Assembly (NCBI RefSeq): GCF_008122205.1
Contig: NZ_PHNJ01000001.1
Coordinates: forward strand, 1 to 64,000
Reading direction: 5' to 3'
Length of the DNA: 64,000 bases
From: Natronococcus pandeyae
GTDB lineage: Archaea > Halobacteriota > Halobacteria > Halobacteriales > Natrialbaceae
Part shown: positions 9,067-17,252 of the stretch, one piece after another
Layout of the letters: the number at the start of each line of letters is the position of its first letter
Position numbering within the stretch: the stretch's first letter is position 1
The notes under the pieces: model-generated
Database searches by the model: none
The model's input: the letters and a program-made list of their open reading frames with translations, nothing else
Told to the model about the DNA's origin: nothing
Translations under genes and position numbers: made by a program

Positions 9067-9371
9067 ATGTCGAGCTTCCACACCTACGCCAGCAGCCGGC
9101 TCGAGTTGATCGGTACTGAGGGGATGGTCTCGATCGCGTCGCCGTTCGGCGGCGTGGTTCCGCACGACATGGTCATCGAGAACGGTGACCTCCGGATGGA
9201 GTACACCGGACCGCCGGTCGACGAGGTGCGCGAGGAGTTCGACTACTTCAGCTACTGCGTGCTCACGGACACGACGCCCGAACCCGACGGCGAGGACGGG
9301 CTCACCGATCTGCGCCTCATCGAGGCGGCTACGAGTCCGCAGCGGAAGGCTTCCGAATCGCTGTCGAGTAG
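9067..9371 (+). pseudogene. C-terminal remnant of a Gfo/Idh/MocA sugar dehydrogenase, frameshifted
   Basis: The frame from 9067 encodes SSRLELIGTEGMVSIASPFG then EYTGPPVDEVREEFDYFSYC and DTTPEPDGEDGLTDLRLIEA, the C-terminal part of haloarchaeal Gfo/Idh/MocA oxidoreductases of the D-xylose 1-dehydrogenase type. After LIEA (about 9332) the frame breaks. One base out, the sequence continues YESAAEGFRIAVE and stops at TAG 9369-9371, as expected for the family end. The N-terminal NAD-binding half is missing, so the fragment is both truncated and frameshifted. It borders the repeat element at 9476, which suggests rearrangement. Confidence 0.72.
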
Positions 9372-9475
9372 GGGCGAGATTCGGGAGTCGGCAGGACGGC
9401 TGGCGGGGAGGTCCCGCTCGTACTGTCGGACAGAACTATTCGAAGATCGGTCGCTCGAACTCGGTCGTCACCGCT

Positions 9476-9945
9476 GGTAACAGTAGCTCGTAGGACGGTT
9501 TCATTATCCAGAATATTGCGTGAAAATCCCGTCACGGACACGGGAACGACGTCTCACTTCGGTCCGGCCCCCCCTCCTGCGGTGGCGCGCGCTGTCGACC
9601 GGCCGAACGCCAGTGAGGACGGTCGACGACAGTGTGCGAGGGGCGAACGAGCGGAGCGCGGCGCGTAGCGCCGCGGACAGGCGAACGGCCAGCGGCCGTG
9701 AGCCCGGCAGCGAGTGAGTCGGCTGGGGAGGGTGTGGCTATCCCGTGTGTTCGTGCGAGCAGGACCTGTTCCCGGAGTGAGTACCGCGAAAGCCCCTGGC
9801 CCCTTTCAGTCCCACCCGACGGCGGTTGATCGGCACGACAGTCTCGATGGCGGTTGTTCAGTGCGCATCTGTCGGTACCGAATCGACCAATTCAGATTCA
9901 CGGCCCAGACTGAATAACGAAACCGTATTACCAACTACTGGTAAC
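9476..9945. repeat. Non-coding element, copy A (36-bp terminal inverted repeats)
   Basis: About 470 bp that align along most of their length with 42780-43311 in the same orientation. The ends are inverted repeats: 9476-9511 and the complement of 9910-9945 agree at 28 of 36 positions (core ACGGTTTC, then ...TCAG or CCAG). The GC-rich middle holds perfect hairpins, CGCGGCGC-GTA-GCGCCGCG at 9657-9675 and ACGGCC-AGC-GGCCGT, then a conserved tail with CCGCGAAAGCCCC and CCTTTCAGTCCCACCC. No transposase gene is inside. It looks like a MITE-like, non-autonomous element or mobile structured RNA locus. Confidence 0.7.
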
Positions 9946-9992
9946 GGCAGGAATTTCGCGACCAACTTCTCACTGACGTCCGTCCGGCAGTA

Positions 9993-10451
9993 TCACTCGC
10001 GGGCCTCCCAGGGCTGGGTTTCGGCGTCGACAAGTTCGAACAGTTCCTCGAACTCGTCGGGCAACTGCTGTTCGACGTTCGCGAGTTCGCCGCCGGGAAC
10101 CGTCTCGCTCAACAGCGCGAGGACGGCTTTGGTCCGAAACACCGCGTCGGCCTGGTCGACGCTGGCGGGACGAGGATACGCGGTCTCGAGGTCGAGATCC
10201 TCGTAGTTCAGCCGCTCGTGGACCCGGTCGACGAACTCGTCGAAATCGTACGCCTGGCCGTGGTCGACCTGTAACAGGAAGCGATCGACCTCCAGCGGGA
10301 GCGGGCTCGCGACGTCGGTCGCGCCACCCTCGTCGACGCGCTCGCCGAGCGTCTCGAGGACCGCACGCGTCGTTCTGACGGCCTCGGCCCGCGTCCCGGC
10401 CTCGATGCGGTGCTGTACCTCTCCGATGAAATCGGCGTAGTCGGTTTTCAT
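9993..10451 (-). CDS. DUF2267 domain protein
   Basis: 152 residues (MKTDYADFIGEVQHRIEAG...), soluble and all-helical, covering one DUF2267 unit: VRTTRAVLETLGERV, then LPLEVDRFLL, FDEFVDRVHERLNY and AVFRTKAVLALLSETVPGGE. Proteins of this family are common in haloarchaea and are often found with stress functions; biochemical role unknown. The reading frame extends upstream to 10757 but that part is the complement of the neighbouring oxidoreductase gene, so ATG 10451 is used. Its stop is about 48 bases from element A. Confidence 0.85.
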   Translation of the reverse strand: MKTDYADFIGEVQHRIEAGTRAEAVRTTRAVLETLGERVDEGGATDVASPLPLEVDRFLLQVDHGQAYDFDEFVDRVHERLNYEDLDLETAYPRPASVDQADAVFRTKAVLALLSETVPGGELANVEQQLPDEFEELFELVDAETQPWEARE

Positions 10452-10537
10452 GATCGATCGCTCCGTCCGTTCGAACGTGACGATGCCCGAACGCAAAGCC
10501 GTCCCACCGGGCGTTGCAACCCACTTTTTGAACCCGA

Positions 10538-11521
10538 CTACGCGGTCCGACCCGGTGCGAGCGACTCGACCGTCAGTTCCGCGATCTCGTCCGGGGCCGG
10601 GTCGGGAACGACGACGATCGGATGATCGATCCCGGTCTCGGCGACGAGTTCCTCGAGTTGCTCGCGCACGTCCTCGGGCGTGCCCGCAACGCCCAGGTCG
10701 GCAACCATCTCGTCGGTGACGGCGTTTGCCGCCGCCGTCCGATCGCCGTCTCGCCACGTCCCGGCGATCCGGTCGGCTTCGTCGGGGAAGCGTATCCCGG
10801 CCGCCCGGCGGTAGCCCTCGCCGCTGCCGACGTAGTAGGCGACGTGGCGACGAAGGACGTCGCGTGCCTCCTCGGGGTCTTCACTGACGGCCGACGGGAC
10901 GTACGGGGCGACGGTGATCTCGCTCGGATCGCGCTCTCGCTCTCGTGCCGCCGCGGCGACGTCCTCGAAGGCCTCCTCGAGCCGGGAAAACGGAATGTTG
11001 TGGGGGATCCAGCCGTCGCAGAGCCGTCCGACGACGCGGCGGTTCGCCCGTCCGAGCCCCGCGTTGTAGATCGGCGTCGGTGCGTCGAGCGACGGGAAGT
11101 CGGCCACCTCGAGCAGTTCGCCGTCGTAGTCGACGCGTCCCTCGCCGTCGGTGAACGCGCGGACGATCTCGATCGTCTCGTGGGCGCGTCGCACCGGTCG
11201 GTCGAACGCCATTCCGTGGAGATCTTCGATCGCTTTCGGCGTGCTCGTTCCGAGACCGAGCGTGAACCGTCCGTCCGAAACGCGCTGGAGCGAGGCCGCC
11301 GTCGACGCGAGCACGGCTGGCGAGCGCGAGTAGACGTTCAGGATCGCCGTTCCGATACCGATCTCGTCCGTTCTGGTGGCGATCTCGGTCGCCTGGACGA
11401 CGCCGCTCTCGCCCCAAAGTTCGCCGAGCCAGATCGCGTCGTAGCCCAGCTCCTCCGCACGGACGGCGACGTCCGTCTGGTCGTTATCGCCGAACGCGGT
11501 CGTGATGAGTCCAACGTTCAT
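10538..11521 (-). CDS. LLM-class flavin/F420-dependent oxidoreductase
   Basis: 327-residue TIM-barrel protein of the bacterial luciferase-like superfamily. Recognisable: AEELGYDAIWLGE, TRTDEIGIGTAILNVYSRSP, LQRVSDGRFTLGLGTST, YNAGLGRANRRVVGRLCDGW and GVAGTPEDVREQLEEL. In haloarchaea such proteins use F420 or FMN; substrate unknown. The sequence resembles the coenzyme F420-dependent oxidoreductase group named after NP1902A. It is 86 bases upstream of the DUF2267 gene on the same strand, so they may be co-transcribed. Confidence 0.88.
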   Translation of the reverse strand: MNVGLITTAFGDNDQTDVAVRAEELGYDAIWLGELWGESGVVQATEIATRTDEIGIGTAILNVYSRSPAVLASTAASLQRVSDGRFTLGLGTSTPKAIEDLHGMAFDRPVRRAHETIEIVRAFTDGEGRVDYDGELLEVADFPSLDAPTPIYNAGLGRANRRVVGRLCDGWIPHNIPFSRLEEAFEDVAAAARERERDPSEITVAPYVPSAVSEDPEEARDVLRRHVAYYVGSGEGYRRAAGIRFPDEADRIAGTWRDGDRTAAANAVTDEMVADLGVAGTPEDVREQLEELVAETGIDHPIVVVPDPAPDEIAELTVESLAPGRTA

Positions 11522-11582
11522 GATTCTCCATCAACCGGGTGGGACAAAAACCTCGGTCCCCTTCACGAGTTGCTTCGAGCGG

Positions 11583-12341
11583 TCACACCAGCGCCGCAGC
11601 GGTCAGCCACCCGCCGACGAGAACCAGAGCGACGCCGCCGAGCAGCCACGGGAGCGCCGATCTGGTTAGCAACCAGGTGGTCCCCTCCTGGCAGGAGTCG
11701 GACACGACGAACGCCGGCGTCGCGTCGCCGTTCGTGATCACTGCGCTCACGTCCCGCATCGTCTCTCGAGCGTCGACGTCGTACCGGGACTGCCCGAGCA
11801 CGTAGGCGTCCCCGCCGGGCTCGAGCCGGCGCTCGTGGTATTTCCGATCGTTTCCGGTGGCGAGTTCGACGACGCCGAGGTCGAACGAGGTGTTCTGCGA
11901 GTCGAGGTCCGACTCGGTCTCGAGAAACTCCCTGACCCGCTCCGGTTCGGGCTCGCCGCCGTCGATCTCGATTGAGGCGTCCGTCGAGAGCGCCAGGGTC
12001 GCTCCGGCGGGTTCGACTCGGACGCTCGCCGTCTCGTCCTCGAGTCTGAACGGAACGCTGCCCGATCCTTCGTCGACGGTGTTCCACGACGAGTTCTTCC
12101 CGCTGGACTGGAACTCTTCGATCTCGTACTCGTAGGCGAGACACGTCGTCCCGGTCAGCGGCGCCGTAACCGTCCCGTCGACCGCGCTGGCGGTCCCCTC
12201 GAGTTCGACCGGGCCCTCGGCTCGTTCGATCGCGACCACGTCGTCGGTTTCGCCGCGGTAGACGTGGTAGGCCGGCCGGAGCTTCCAGCAGCCAACCGCG
12301 AGCGCCGCGAGGCCGAGGAGCACGAGACCCAGTCCAATCAT
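11583..12341 (-). CDS. GIDE-domain membrane protein
   Basis: 252 residues with an N-terminal membrane helix (LGLVLLGLAALAVGCWKL) and a C-terminal one (ALPWLLGGVALVLVGGWLTA). Between them is a beta-rich domain with VELEGTASAVDGTVTAPLTG, TCLAYEYEIEEF and a Tyr-His-Glu-Arg-Arg segment (KYHERRLEPGGDAYVLG), the pattern of the GIDE domain shared with the mitochondrial E3 ligase MUL1, here without RING finger. Haloarchaea carry several such proteins; role unknown, probably in the membrane or envelope. Monocistronic. Confidence 0.8.
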   Translation of the reverse strand: MIGLGLVLLGLAALAVGCWKLRPAYHVYRGETDDVVAIERAEGPVELEGTASAVDGTVTAPLTGTTCLAYEYEIEEFQSSGKNSSWNTVDEGSGSVPFRLEDETASVRVEPAGATLALSTDASIEIDGGEPEPERVREFLETESDLDSQNTSFDLGVVELATGNDRKYHERRLEPGGDAYVLGQSRYDVDARETMRDVSAVITNGDATPAFVVSDSCQEGTTWLLTRSALPWLLGGVALVLVGGWLTAAALV

Positions 12342-12434
12342 CGGTTGGATATCGTGACAGTGGTGGATAGTGATATCGATTCCCGCGAGGCGAGCGCCGG
12401 CGATCGCGTCCCGTCGACGGATTCTCGAGCGCCG

Positions 12435-14015
12435 TTACGACTCCCGTCCGTCGAAGACGACCTCGCCGTCGACCATCGTCATCGCCACGTCGATCTCGTC
12501 AATTCGATCCGACTGTTCCCACGGCGACTCCTCGAGCACCACCAGATCGGCCCGCTTGCCGACCTCGAGGGTCCCCAGCCGATCCTCGTCGAAGCCGGCG
12601 TAGGCTGCTCCGTGCGTGTAGGCGCGGAGGGCCTCGGTGACGGACAGCCGCTGGGCCTCGGTCGGCGCGTTGACCGCGTAGTGGATCCCCAGCAGTGGAT
12701 CGAGCGGCATGCAGTCCGAGCCGAACGCGAGGGGGATATCGTGCTCGAGCACCCGCCGGAACCGGTTCGTCCGTTTCCGACGCTCGACGCCGAGTCGCTG
12801 GTCGTAGAGCCCGCCCTCGCCGGCCCACTGGTGGAAGTTCGGCTGCATCGAGGCGACGATGCCGGCGTCGGCCATCCGCTCGAGCTGGTCGTCGGTCGCG
12901 AGTTCGACGTGTTCGATCCGGTGGCGCTTGCCGGCCGGGTCGTCGGTGGCCTCGAGGGCCGACAGCGTCTCCTCGATCGCCTCGTCGCCGATGGCGTGGG
13001 CGGTGACCTGGAACCCTGCGCCATCGGCTTGCTCGACGATCTCCTCGAGTTCGTCGGGGGTAATGACCCACTCGCCGTTGTCTTCTGGGTCCGGAGCCGA
13101 CACCTCGTCGTCGCGCTCGTAGGGTTCGAACAGCTTCGCCGTCCGCGCACCGATGCTGCCGTCGGTGTAGGTCTTGATCGCGCCCGTTCGAACGCGATCG
13201 CTGCCGGCGTTCGTCGTGAGTCCGACCTCGATCACGCTGTCGGCGTGGTCGGTCCAGTAGTTGATCCGCACCCGGATCGGCAGCTCGCCCGCCGCCTCGA
13301 GGTCGCGGTAGACCTGCGGCGAGCGGGAGTGACGGACCATATCGTGGACGCCCGTCACGCCCTTGGCGGCGGCGTGCTCGAGGCCGGCAGTGACGAGTTC
13401 CCAGGTCTCGTCGTAGCCCGGCGCGATCCGGGAGCGGACGATCTCCGCCGCGTCCTCGACGACCACGCCGGTCGGCTCGCCGGCGGGCGATCGGCGCACG
13501 TCCCCCTCGGGGAGGTCGTCGGCGAGGCGCTCGAGCGCGACTGAGTTCAGCGACGCGGCGTGCATGTCGATCCGCAGGGCGACGACGGGGCGCTCCTCGC
13601 TCACCCGGTCGAGGTGGTCGCGCGTGAGGTAGGCGCGATCGTCGCCCTCCCACTCGCTCTCGTCGTAGCCGAATCCCTGGACCCACTCCGACTCCGTCGC
13701 GTCGGCCCTCGCCGAGAGACGCTCGATACACTCCGCGGAGCCGGACGCGCCGGAGAGATCCGCGTGGACGAGGTACCGGCCCAGGTTCTCGACGTGCGTG
13801 TGGGCGTCGACGAACCCGGGCAGAACGACCCGACCGTCGCAGTCGATCACGTCGGTCTCGACGCCCTCGAGGAACTCGATCTCGTAGGCTTTCCCAACCC
13901 GGACGAGCTCGCCGTCGCGGACGGCGAGCGCTTCCTCGGGTTCCGGTTCGTCGTTCTCCTCGGCGAGCGAGTAAACCCGCGCGTTCGTCAACACCAGATC
14001 GGCGGCCTCGGTCAT
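12435..14015 (-). CDS. Amidohydrolase family protein (YtcJ/amidohydrolase_3 type)
   Basis: 526-residue metal-dependent hydrolase. The N-terminal beta-sandwich strand (ADLVLTNARVYSL) leads to the metal-binding motif PGFVDAHTHVENLG. ALRIDMHAASLN, VTAHAIGDEAIEETLSALE, RIEHVELATDDQLERMADAG and LAFGSDCMPLDPLLGIHYAV supply the remaining His and Asp ligands in family order, and KRADLVVLEESPWE closes the sandwich. Enzymes of this subgroup act on N-formyl or N-acyl amides and related compounds; the substrate cannot be predicted. ATG at 14015 is preferred to 14042 because homology begins there. Confidence 0.9.
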   Translation of the reverse strand: MTEAADLVLTNARVYSLAEENDEPEPEEALAVRDGELVRVGKAYEIEFLEGVETDVIDCDGRVVLPGFVDAHTHVENLGRYLVHADLSGASGSAECIERLSARADATESEWVQGFGYDESEWEGDDRAYLTRDHLDRVSEERPVVALRIDMHAASLNSVALERLADDLPEGDVRRSPAGEPTGVVVEDAAEIVRSRIAPGYDETWELVTAGLEHAAAKGVTGVHDMVRHSRSPQVYRDLEAAGELPIRVRINYWTDHADSVIEVGLTTNAGSDRVRTGAIKTYTDGSIGARTAKLFEPYERDDEVSAPDPEDNGEWVITPDELEEIVEQADGAGFQVTAHAIGDEAIEETLSALEATDDPAGKRHRIEHVELATDDQLERMADAGIVASMQPNFHQWAGEGGLYDQRLGVERRKRTNRFRRVLEHDIPLAFGSDCMPLDPLLGIHYAVNAPTEAQRLSVTEALRAYTHGAAYAGFDEDRLGTLEVGKRADLVVLEESPWEQSDRIDEIDVAMTMVDGEVVFDGRES

Positions 14016-14132
14016 AGGTGAGACCCCACGCGCGAGGAGCAAAATCGTAGCGGTCGTCGATTTGCCGTCTCGGGACGCACCGTTCCTATCAGATCAGGAA
14101 ACTATCAGCGCGCCGCGATCGAAGCATCACTC

Positions 14133-14510
14133 ATGCTGAGCCGTGAGAACCGGACGATCCTCGCCTCGTTCGGGATATTCGTACTCGCTCTCGCCGGAGT
14201 CGCGCTCCTCGAGGGGACGCTGGGCGTCCCGGCCGGCGACGGACCGATCGCCGCGCTGGCCTTCGCCGTCGCGATCGTCCTCCCGCAGCTGTATCTCGCA
14301 CGGGCCGACCCCGAGGTCGCATCCCGGACCAGACTGCGGGTTGCCGCCGTCCTCGCGGGGTTGTTCGCACTCGGGTTCGTCGCGGCGCCGACCGGAATGC
14401 CGTCACTGCTCCTGTTCGGGGTTGCAGGGCTCGCGCTGCTGGCCGCCTGCTGGTCCGAGATCCGCGCAGCCTATCGGGAGTCGATCGCGAACGGCGACGC
14501 CGCCTCCTGA
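14133..14510 (+). CDS. Four-helix membrane protein, unknown function
   Basis: 125 residues with four hydrophobic stretches (about 9-27, 38-55, 65-83 and 87-105) separated by short polar loops, ending in a charged tail (SEIRAAYRESIANGDAAS). No family recognised. It is 57 bases upstream of hmgA on the same strand, but a separate TATA-like sequence (CCCTTAGG, about 14537-14544) precedes hmgA, so co-transcription is not required. Confidence 0.7.
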   Translation: MLSRENRTILASFGIFVLALAGVALLEGTLGVPAGDGPIAALAFAVAIVLPQLYLARADPEVASRTRLRVAAVLAGLFALGFVAAPTGMPSLLLFGVAGLALLAACWSEIRAAYRESIANGDAAS

Positions 14511-14567
14511 TCCCCAGGGTGGACGCAATCAGCAACCCTTAGGACCGGCCCCCGTCTTGGCTGACGC

Positions 14568-15845
14568 ATGACAGACCCCGAGTCCCTCGCAGACCGGGTC
14601 CAGGAAGGGGACCTTCGAATCCACGAACTCGAGGCCGAGGCTGACTTCGACACCGCGGCCGAAGCACGCCGACTCCTCGTCGAACGCGAGACGGAGACCG
14701 ATCTCGAGACGATCGGCGACTACTCGTTCCCCGCCGAACGGGCGGAGCCGAACATCGAGAACATGATCGGCGCGGCGCAGGTGCCGCTGGGCGTCGTCGG
14801 TCCCGTCGCCGTCAACGGTGAGGAAACCTCACCGAGCTCGCAGAACTCTCCGAACTCTGCGAACGAGGGCGGCGCGGCCAGCGGCGAGCACTACCTGCCG
14901 CTCGCGACGACCGAGGGCGCGCTGCTGGCGTCGGTCAACCGCGGCCTCTCCGTGATCCGCTCTGCGGGTGGCGCCGACGCACGCGTCACGAAGAACGGGA
15001 TGACTCGCGCCCCGGTGTTTCGGGTCGAGGGCGTCGCCGAGGCGGCCGAAACCGTGGAGTGGGTCGAGGAGAACCTCGAGTCGCTCCGCGAAGCCGCAGA
15101 GTCCACCACGAGCCACGGCGAACTGCTGGGGGTCGAGCCCTACGTCGTCGGCGACTCGGTCTACCTGCGCTTCGCCTACGACACCAAGGACGCGATGGGG
15201 ATGAACATGGCCACGATCGCCACCGAGGCGGCCTGCGAAGTCGTCGAGGAGGAGACGCCCGCGTCGCTCGTCGCACTCTCCGGAAACCTCTGCTCGGACA
15301 AGAAGCCGGCCGCCGTCAACGCCGTCGAGGGCCGCGGCCGCTCGGTCACGGCCGACGTCGTGATCCCCGGCGATCTCGTCAAGGATCGCCTCCACACGAC
15401 CGCCGAGGCGATCGTCGAGGCCAACACGCGCAAGAACCTGATCGGCAGTGCCAAGGCGGGCAGCCTGGGATTCAACGCCCACGCTGCGAACGTCGTCGGC
15501 GCGGCCTTCCTCGCGACCGGCCAGGACGAGGCCCAGGTCGTCGAGGGAGCGAACGCGATCACGACGATGGACGCGCGAGCGAACGAGGACGGGACCACCG
15601 ATCTCTACGCCTCCGTCTCACTGGCCTCGCTCGAGGTCGGCACCGTCGGCGGCGGGACGAAACTGCCGACCCAGGCCGAGGCGCTCGAGATCCTCGGCCT
15701 CCGTGGCGGCGGCGATCCGGCGGGCTCGAACGCGAACGCGCTGGCCGAGATCATCGCCGTCGGGGCGCTGGCGGGTGAACTCTCCTTGCTCGCCGCACTG
15801 GCTTCGAATCACCTCGCGAGCGCTCACGAGGACCTCGGCCGGTAG
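14568..15845 (+). CDS. hmgA: 3-hydroxy-3-methylglutaryl-CoA reductase (NADPH)
   Basis: 425 residues, class I HMGR: reduces HMG-CoA to mevalonate, the committed step of archaeal lipid synthesis and the target of mevinolin in haloarchaea. Visible: ENMIGAAQVPLGVVGPV, catalytic Glu in LATTEGALLASVNRG, DTKDAMGMNMAT (Asp), SDKKPAAVNAVEGRG (Lys), GSAKAGSLGFNAHAANVV, and the C-terminal catalytic His in LASNHLASAHEDLG. Odd: residues about 84-102 are a Ser/Asn/Glu-rich insert (EETSPSSQNSPNSANEGGA) encoded by two palindromes at 14817-14861. The start lies about 27 nt after a TATA-like CCTTAGG, so it is probably leaderless. Confidence 0.97.
   Translation: MTDPESLADRVQEGDLRIHELEAEADFDTAAEARRLLVERETETDLETIGDYSFPAERAEPNIENMIGAAQVPLGVVGPVAVNGEETSPSSQNSPNSANEGGAASGEHYLPLATTEGALLASVNRGLSVIRSAGGADARVTKNGMTRAPVFRVEGVAEAAETVEWVEENLESLREAAESTTSHGELLGVEPYVVGDSVYLRFAYDTKDAMGMNMATIATEAACEVVEEETPASLVALSGNLCSDKKPAAVNAVEGRGRSVTADVVIPGDLVKDRLHTTAEAIVEANTRKNLIGSAKAGSLGFNAHAANVVGAAFLATGQDEAQVVEGANAITTMDARANEDGTTDLYASVSLASLEVGTVGGGTKLPTQAEALEILGLRGGGDPAGSNANALAEIIAVGALAGELSLLAALASNHLASAHEDLGR
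14817..14861 (+). repeat. Two palindromes inserted in frame in hmgA
   Basis: 14817-14833 is GGTGAGG-AAA-CCTCACC, a perfect 7-bp stem with 3-nt loop. Six bases later, 14839-14861 is an inverted repeat CGCAGA/TCTGCG with an 11-nt loop. Together they encode the low-complexity segment GEETSPSSQNSPNSANE, where class I HMG-CoA reductases normally pass directly from VGPV(A/R)V(N/D)G to the YLPLATTEGAL motif. The reading frame is kept. Confidence 0.65.
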
Positions 15846-15923
15846 TGCGAACGGAGCGATCGACAGCCGCGGCTTTCGGACCGGAACGTCGCTGGAAGAA
15901 TCGAGCCGTTCGCGCGGCGCCGC

Positions 15924-16118
15924 TCAGTGCGCGCCCGTCGTGCCGCCGTGGTCGTCTCCGAGGGCGGGGAGCACGAACCCGCCGACGCTGAGAATCATGA
16001 GCGTCCCGCCCGCGGCGATGAGCGGGATTTCGCCGCCGAGGAAGACCCCGGCGAGCGTGATCGTTACTCCGACGAGCAGTGCGGCGAAGCCGGCGTTGAT
16101 CGCGGTCGAGTCCTCCAT
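15924..16118 (-). CDS. Small two-helix membrane protein
   Basis: 64 residues, MEDSTAINAGFAALLVGVTI..., two membrane helices (about 8-28 and 30-50) and a His/Gly tail (DDHGGTTGAH). Longer upstream frames are shadows of neighbouring genes. No domain recognised. It follows the 120-residue membrane protein gene on the same strand by 62 bases and may be co-transcribed. Confidence 0.6.
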   Translation of the reverse strand: MEDSTAINAGFAALLVGVTITLAGVFLGGEIPLIAAGGTLMILSVGGFVLPALGDDHGGTTGAH

Positions 16119-16180
16119 ACGCGATCGTACTGTGAACCGAAAGGAAAAATCGCTCGGAACGTTTCGACCGACGACGCGAG

Positions 16181-16543
16181 CTACCCGGCCGGTTCGGCCT
16201 CCTGTTGCTCCCGCCGAACCCGTATCGTGACGACCGCGATGTAGAGGCCGCCGGCCAGCAACAGGAGGTAGCCGCCGAGGATCTGCGAACCACTCGAGGC
16301 CGGGGCGAGCAGGAAGAGGCCGACCGCCGCGACGCCGTGAGCGAGCGCGAAGTCCCGGCGGCCGTAGGCGCCGTGGAGGACGGCGAGCGCGGCGAACGTC
16401 GCGCCGAAGACGGTGATCGCCAGCACCGTGGGATCGGCCCCGAACAGCGTCTCGCCGGCGAACCGACCGTACGCGTAGAGCGCGATCGCGCCGATCGTCC
16501 CGATGCCGATCACCGTCCCCTGTACGTCCTCCGTGTCGTCCAT
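16181..16543 (-). CDS. Four-helix membrane protein
   Basis: 120 residues beginning MDDTEDVQGTVIGIG. Four hydrophobic helices (GTVIGIGTIGAIALYAYGRF, LAITVFGATFAALAVLHGAY, FALAHGVAAVGLFLLAP, ILGGYLLLLAGGLYIAVVTI) and a charged C-terminus. ATG 16543 is chosen because the upstream extension is Arg/Ser-rich and without homology. Function unknown. Confidence 0.65.
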   Translation of the reverse strand: MDDTEDVQGTVIGIGTIGAIALYAYGRFAGETLFGADPTVLAITVFGATFAALAVLHGAYGRRDFALAHGVAAVGLFLLAPASSGSQILGGYLLLLAGGLYIAVVTIRVRREQQEAEPAG

Positions 16544-16648
16544 CGCGTCGTCGTTGGACCCCGCGCCGCAAAGCCCTGACGTTCGAGTGCGCGTCAGCCG
16601 ACGACGCGACGATACGCTTTTTTCCCGCCGCTGTCGTCCATCCGAGGC

Positions 16649-17215
16649 ATGCCTCACCTTCCGTACCGCGATCCGGACGAACTCGACGCGACGCAGCGGC
16701 GACGACTGATCGATCCGTGGCAGGACCGATTCGGGTACGTCTCGCTGTTCCGAAGGGTGCTGTTACACGATCCCGAGACGCTCGCCTCCTGGGATCGCTA
16801 CTACCGCGGCGTCATGACCGACAGTGACGTCGTCTCAGGTCGACTGAAGGAGATCGCGTTCGTCGTCGCCGCGGCCGTCGACGAGTGCCCCTACTGCGTC
16901 GCCAACCACGGCGAGTGGCTCGTCGAGGAGCACGGATACCCAATGGATCGGTTCGAGGCGCTCGTCGCCGGCGAGTTCGAGCGCCTCGAGGACCGGGAGC
17001 GAGCCGTGGCGGCCGTCGCCGCGCAACTCGCCCGCGACCCAGCCGGCGTGACGGAGTCCCACCTGCAAGCGTTACGAGACGTCGGCTTCGACGACGCGGC
17101 CGTCGTCGAACTGTTCGTCGCGATCTGCTCGCTCCTCTCGGCCAGCGCGCTGATGCAGGGACTGGCCGTCGATCCGGGCGACGCGGGGCGAGACCTCTCC
17201 CGATACGATCGGTGA
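16649..17215 (+). CDS. AhpD/carboxymuconolactone decarboxylase-like peroxidase-related protein
   Basis: 188 residues. The AhpD-type redox motif is intact: VDECPYCVANHGEWL, that is Cys-Pro-Tyr-Cys followed by His. The helical surroundings (RLKEIAFVVAAAV before, then FEALVAGEFERLEDRERAV after) fit the peroxidase-related branch of the CMD family. Likely a small cytoplasmic peroxidase or peroxide-linked disulfide reductase. Probably leaderless: the TATA-like GCTTTTTTCCC at about 16617-16627 is 27 nt before the ATG. Confidence 0.87.
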   Translation: MPHLPYRDPDELDATQRRRLIDPWQDRFGYVSLFRRVLLHDPETLASWDRYYRGVMTDSDVVSGRLKEIAFVVAAAVDECPYCVANHGEWLVEEHGYPMDRFEALVAGEFERLEDRERAVAAVAAQLARDPAGVTESHLQALRDVGFDDAAVVELFVAICSLLSASALMQGLAVDPGDAGRDLSRYDR

Positions 17216-17252
17216 CCGCTCGAGCGGTCGATCGCTCGGATTCGGCGGCGAC

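Noticed and set aside
9632-9829. 65-codon frame in element A resembling a 66-codon frame at 43000-43200 in element B
   Set aside because: The similarity follows nucleotide identity of the repeats; the frames diverge at the end and are Arg/Ser-rich without recognised fold. Hairpins explain the conservation better.
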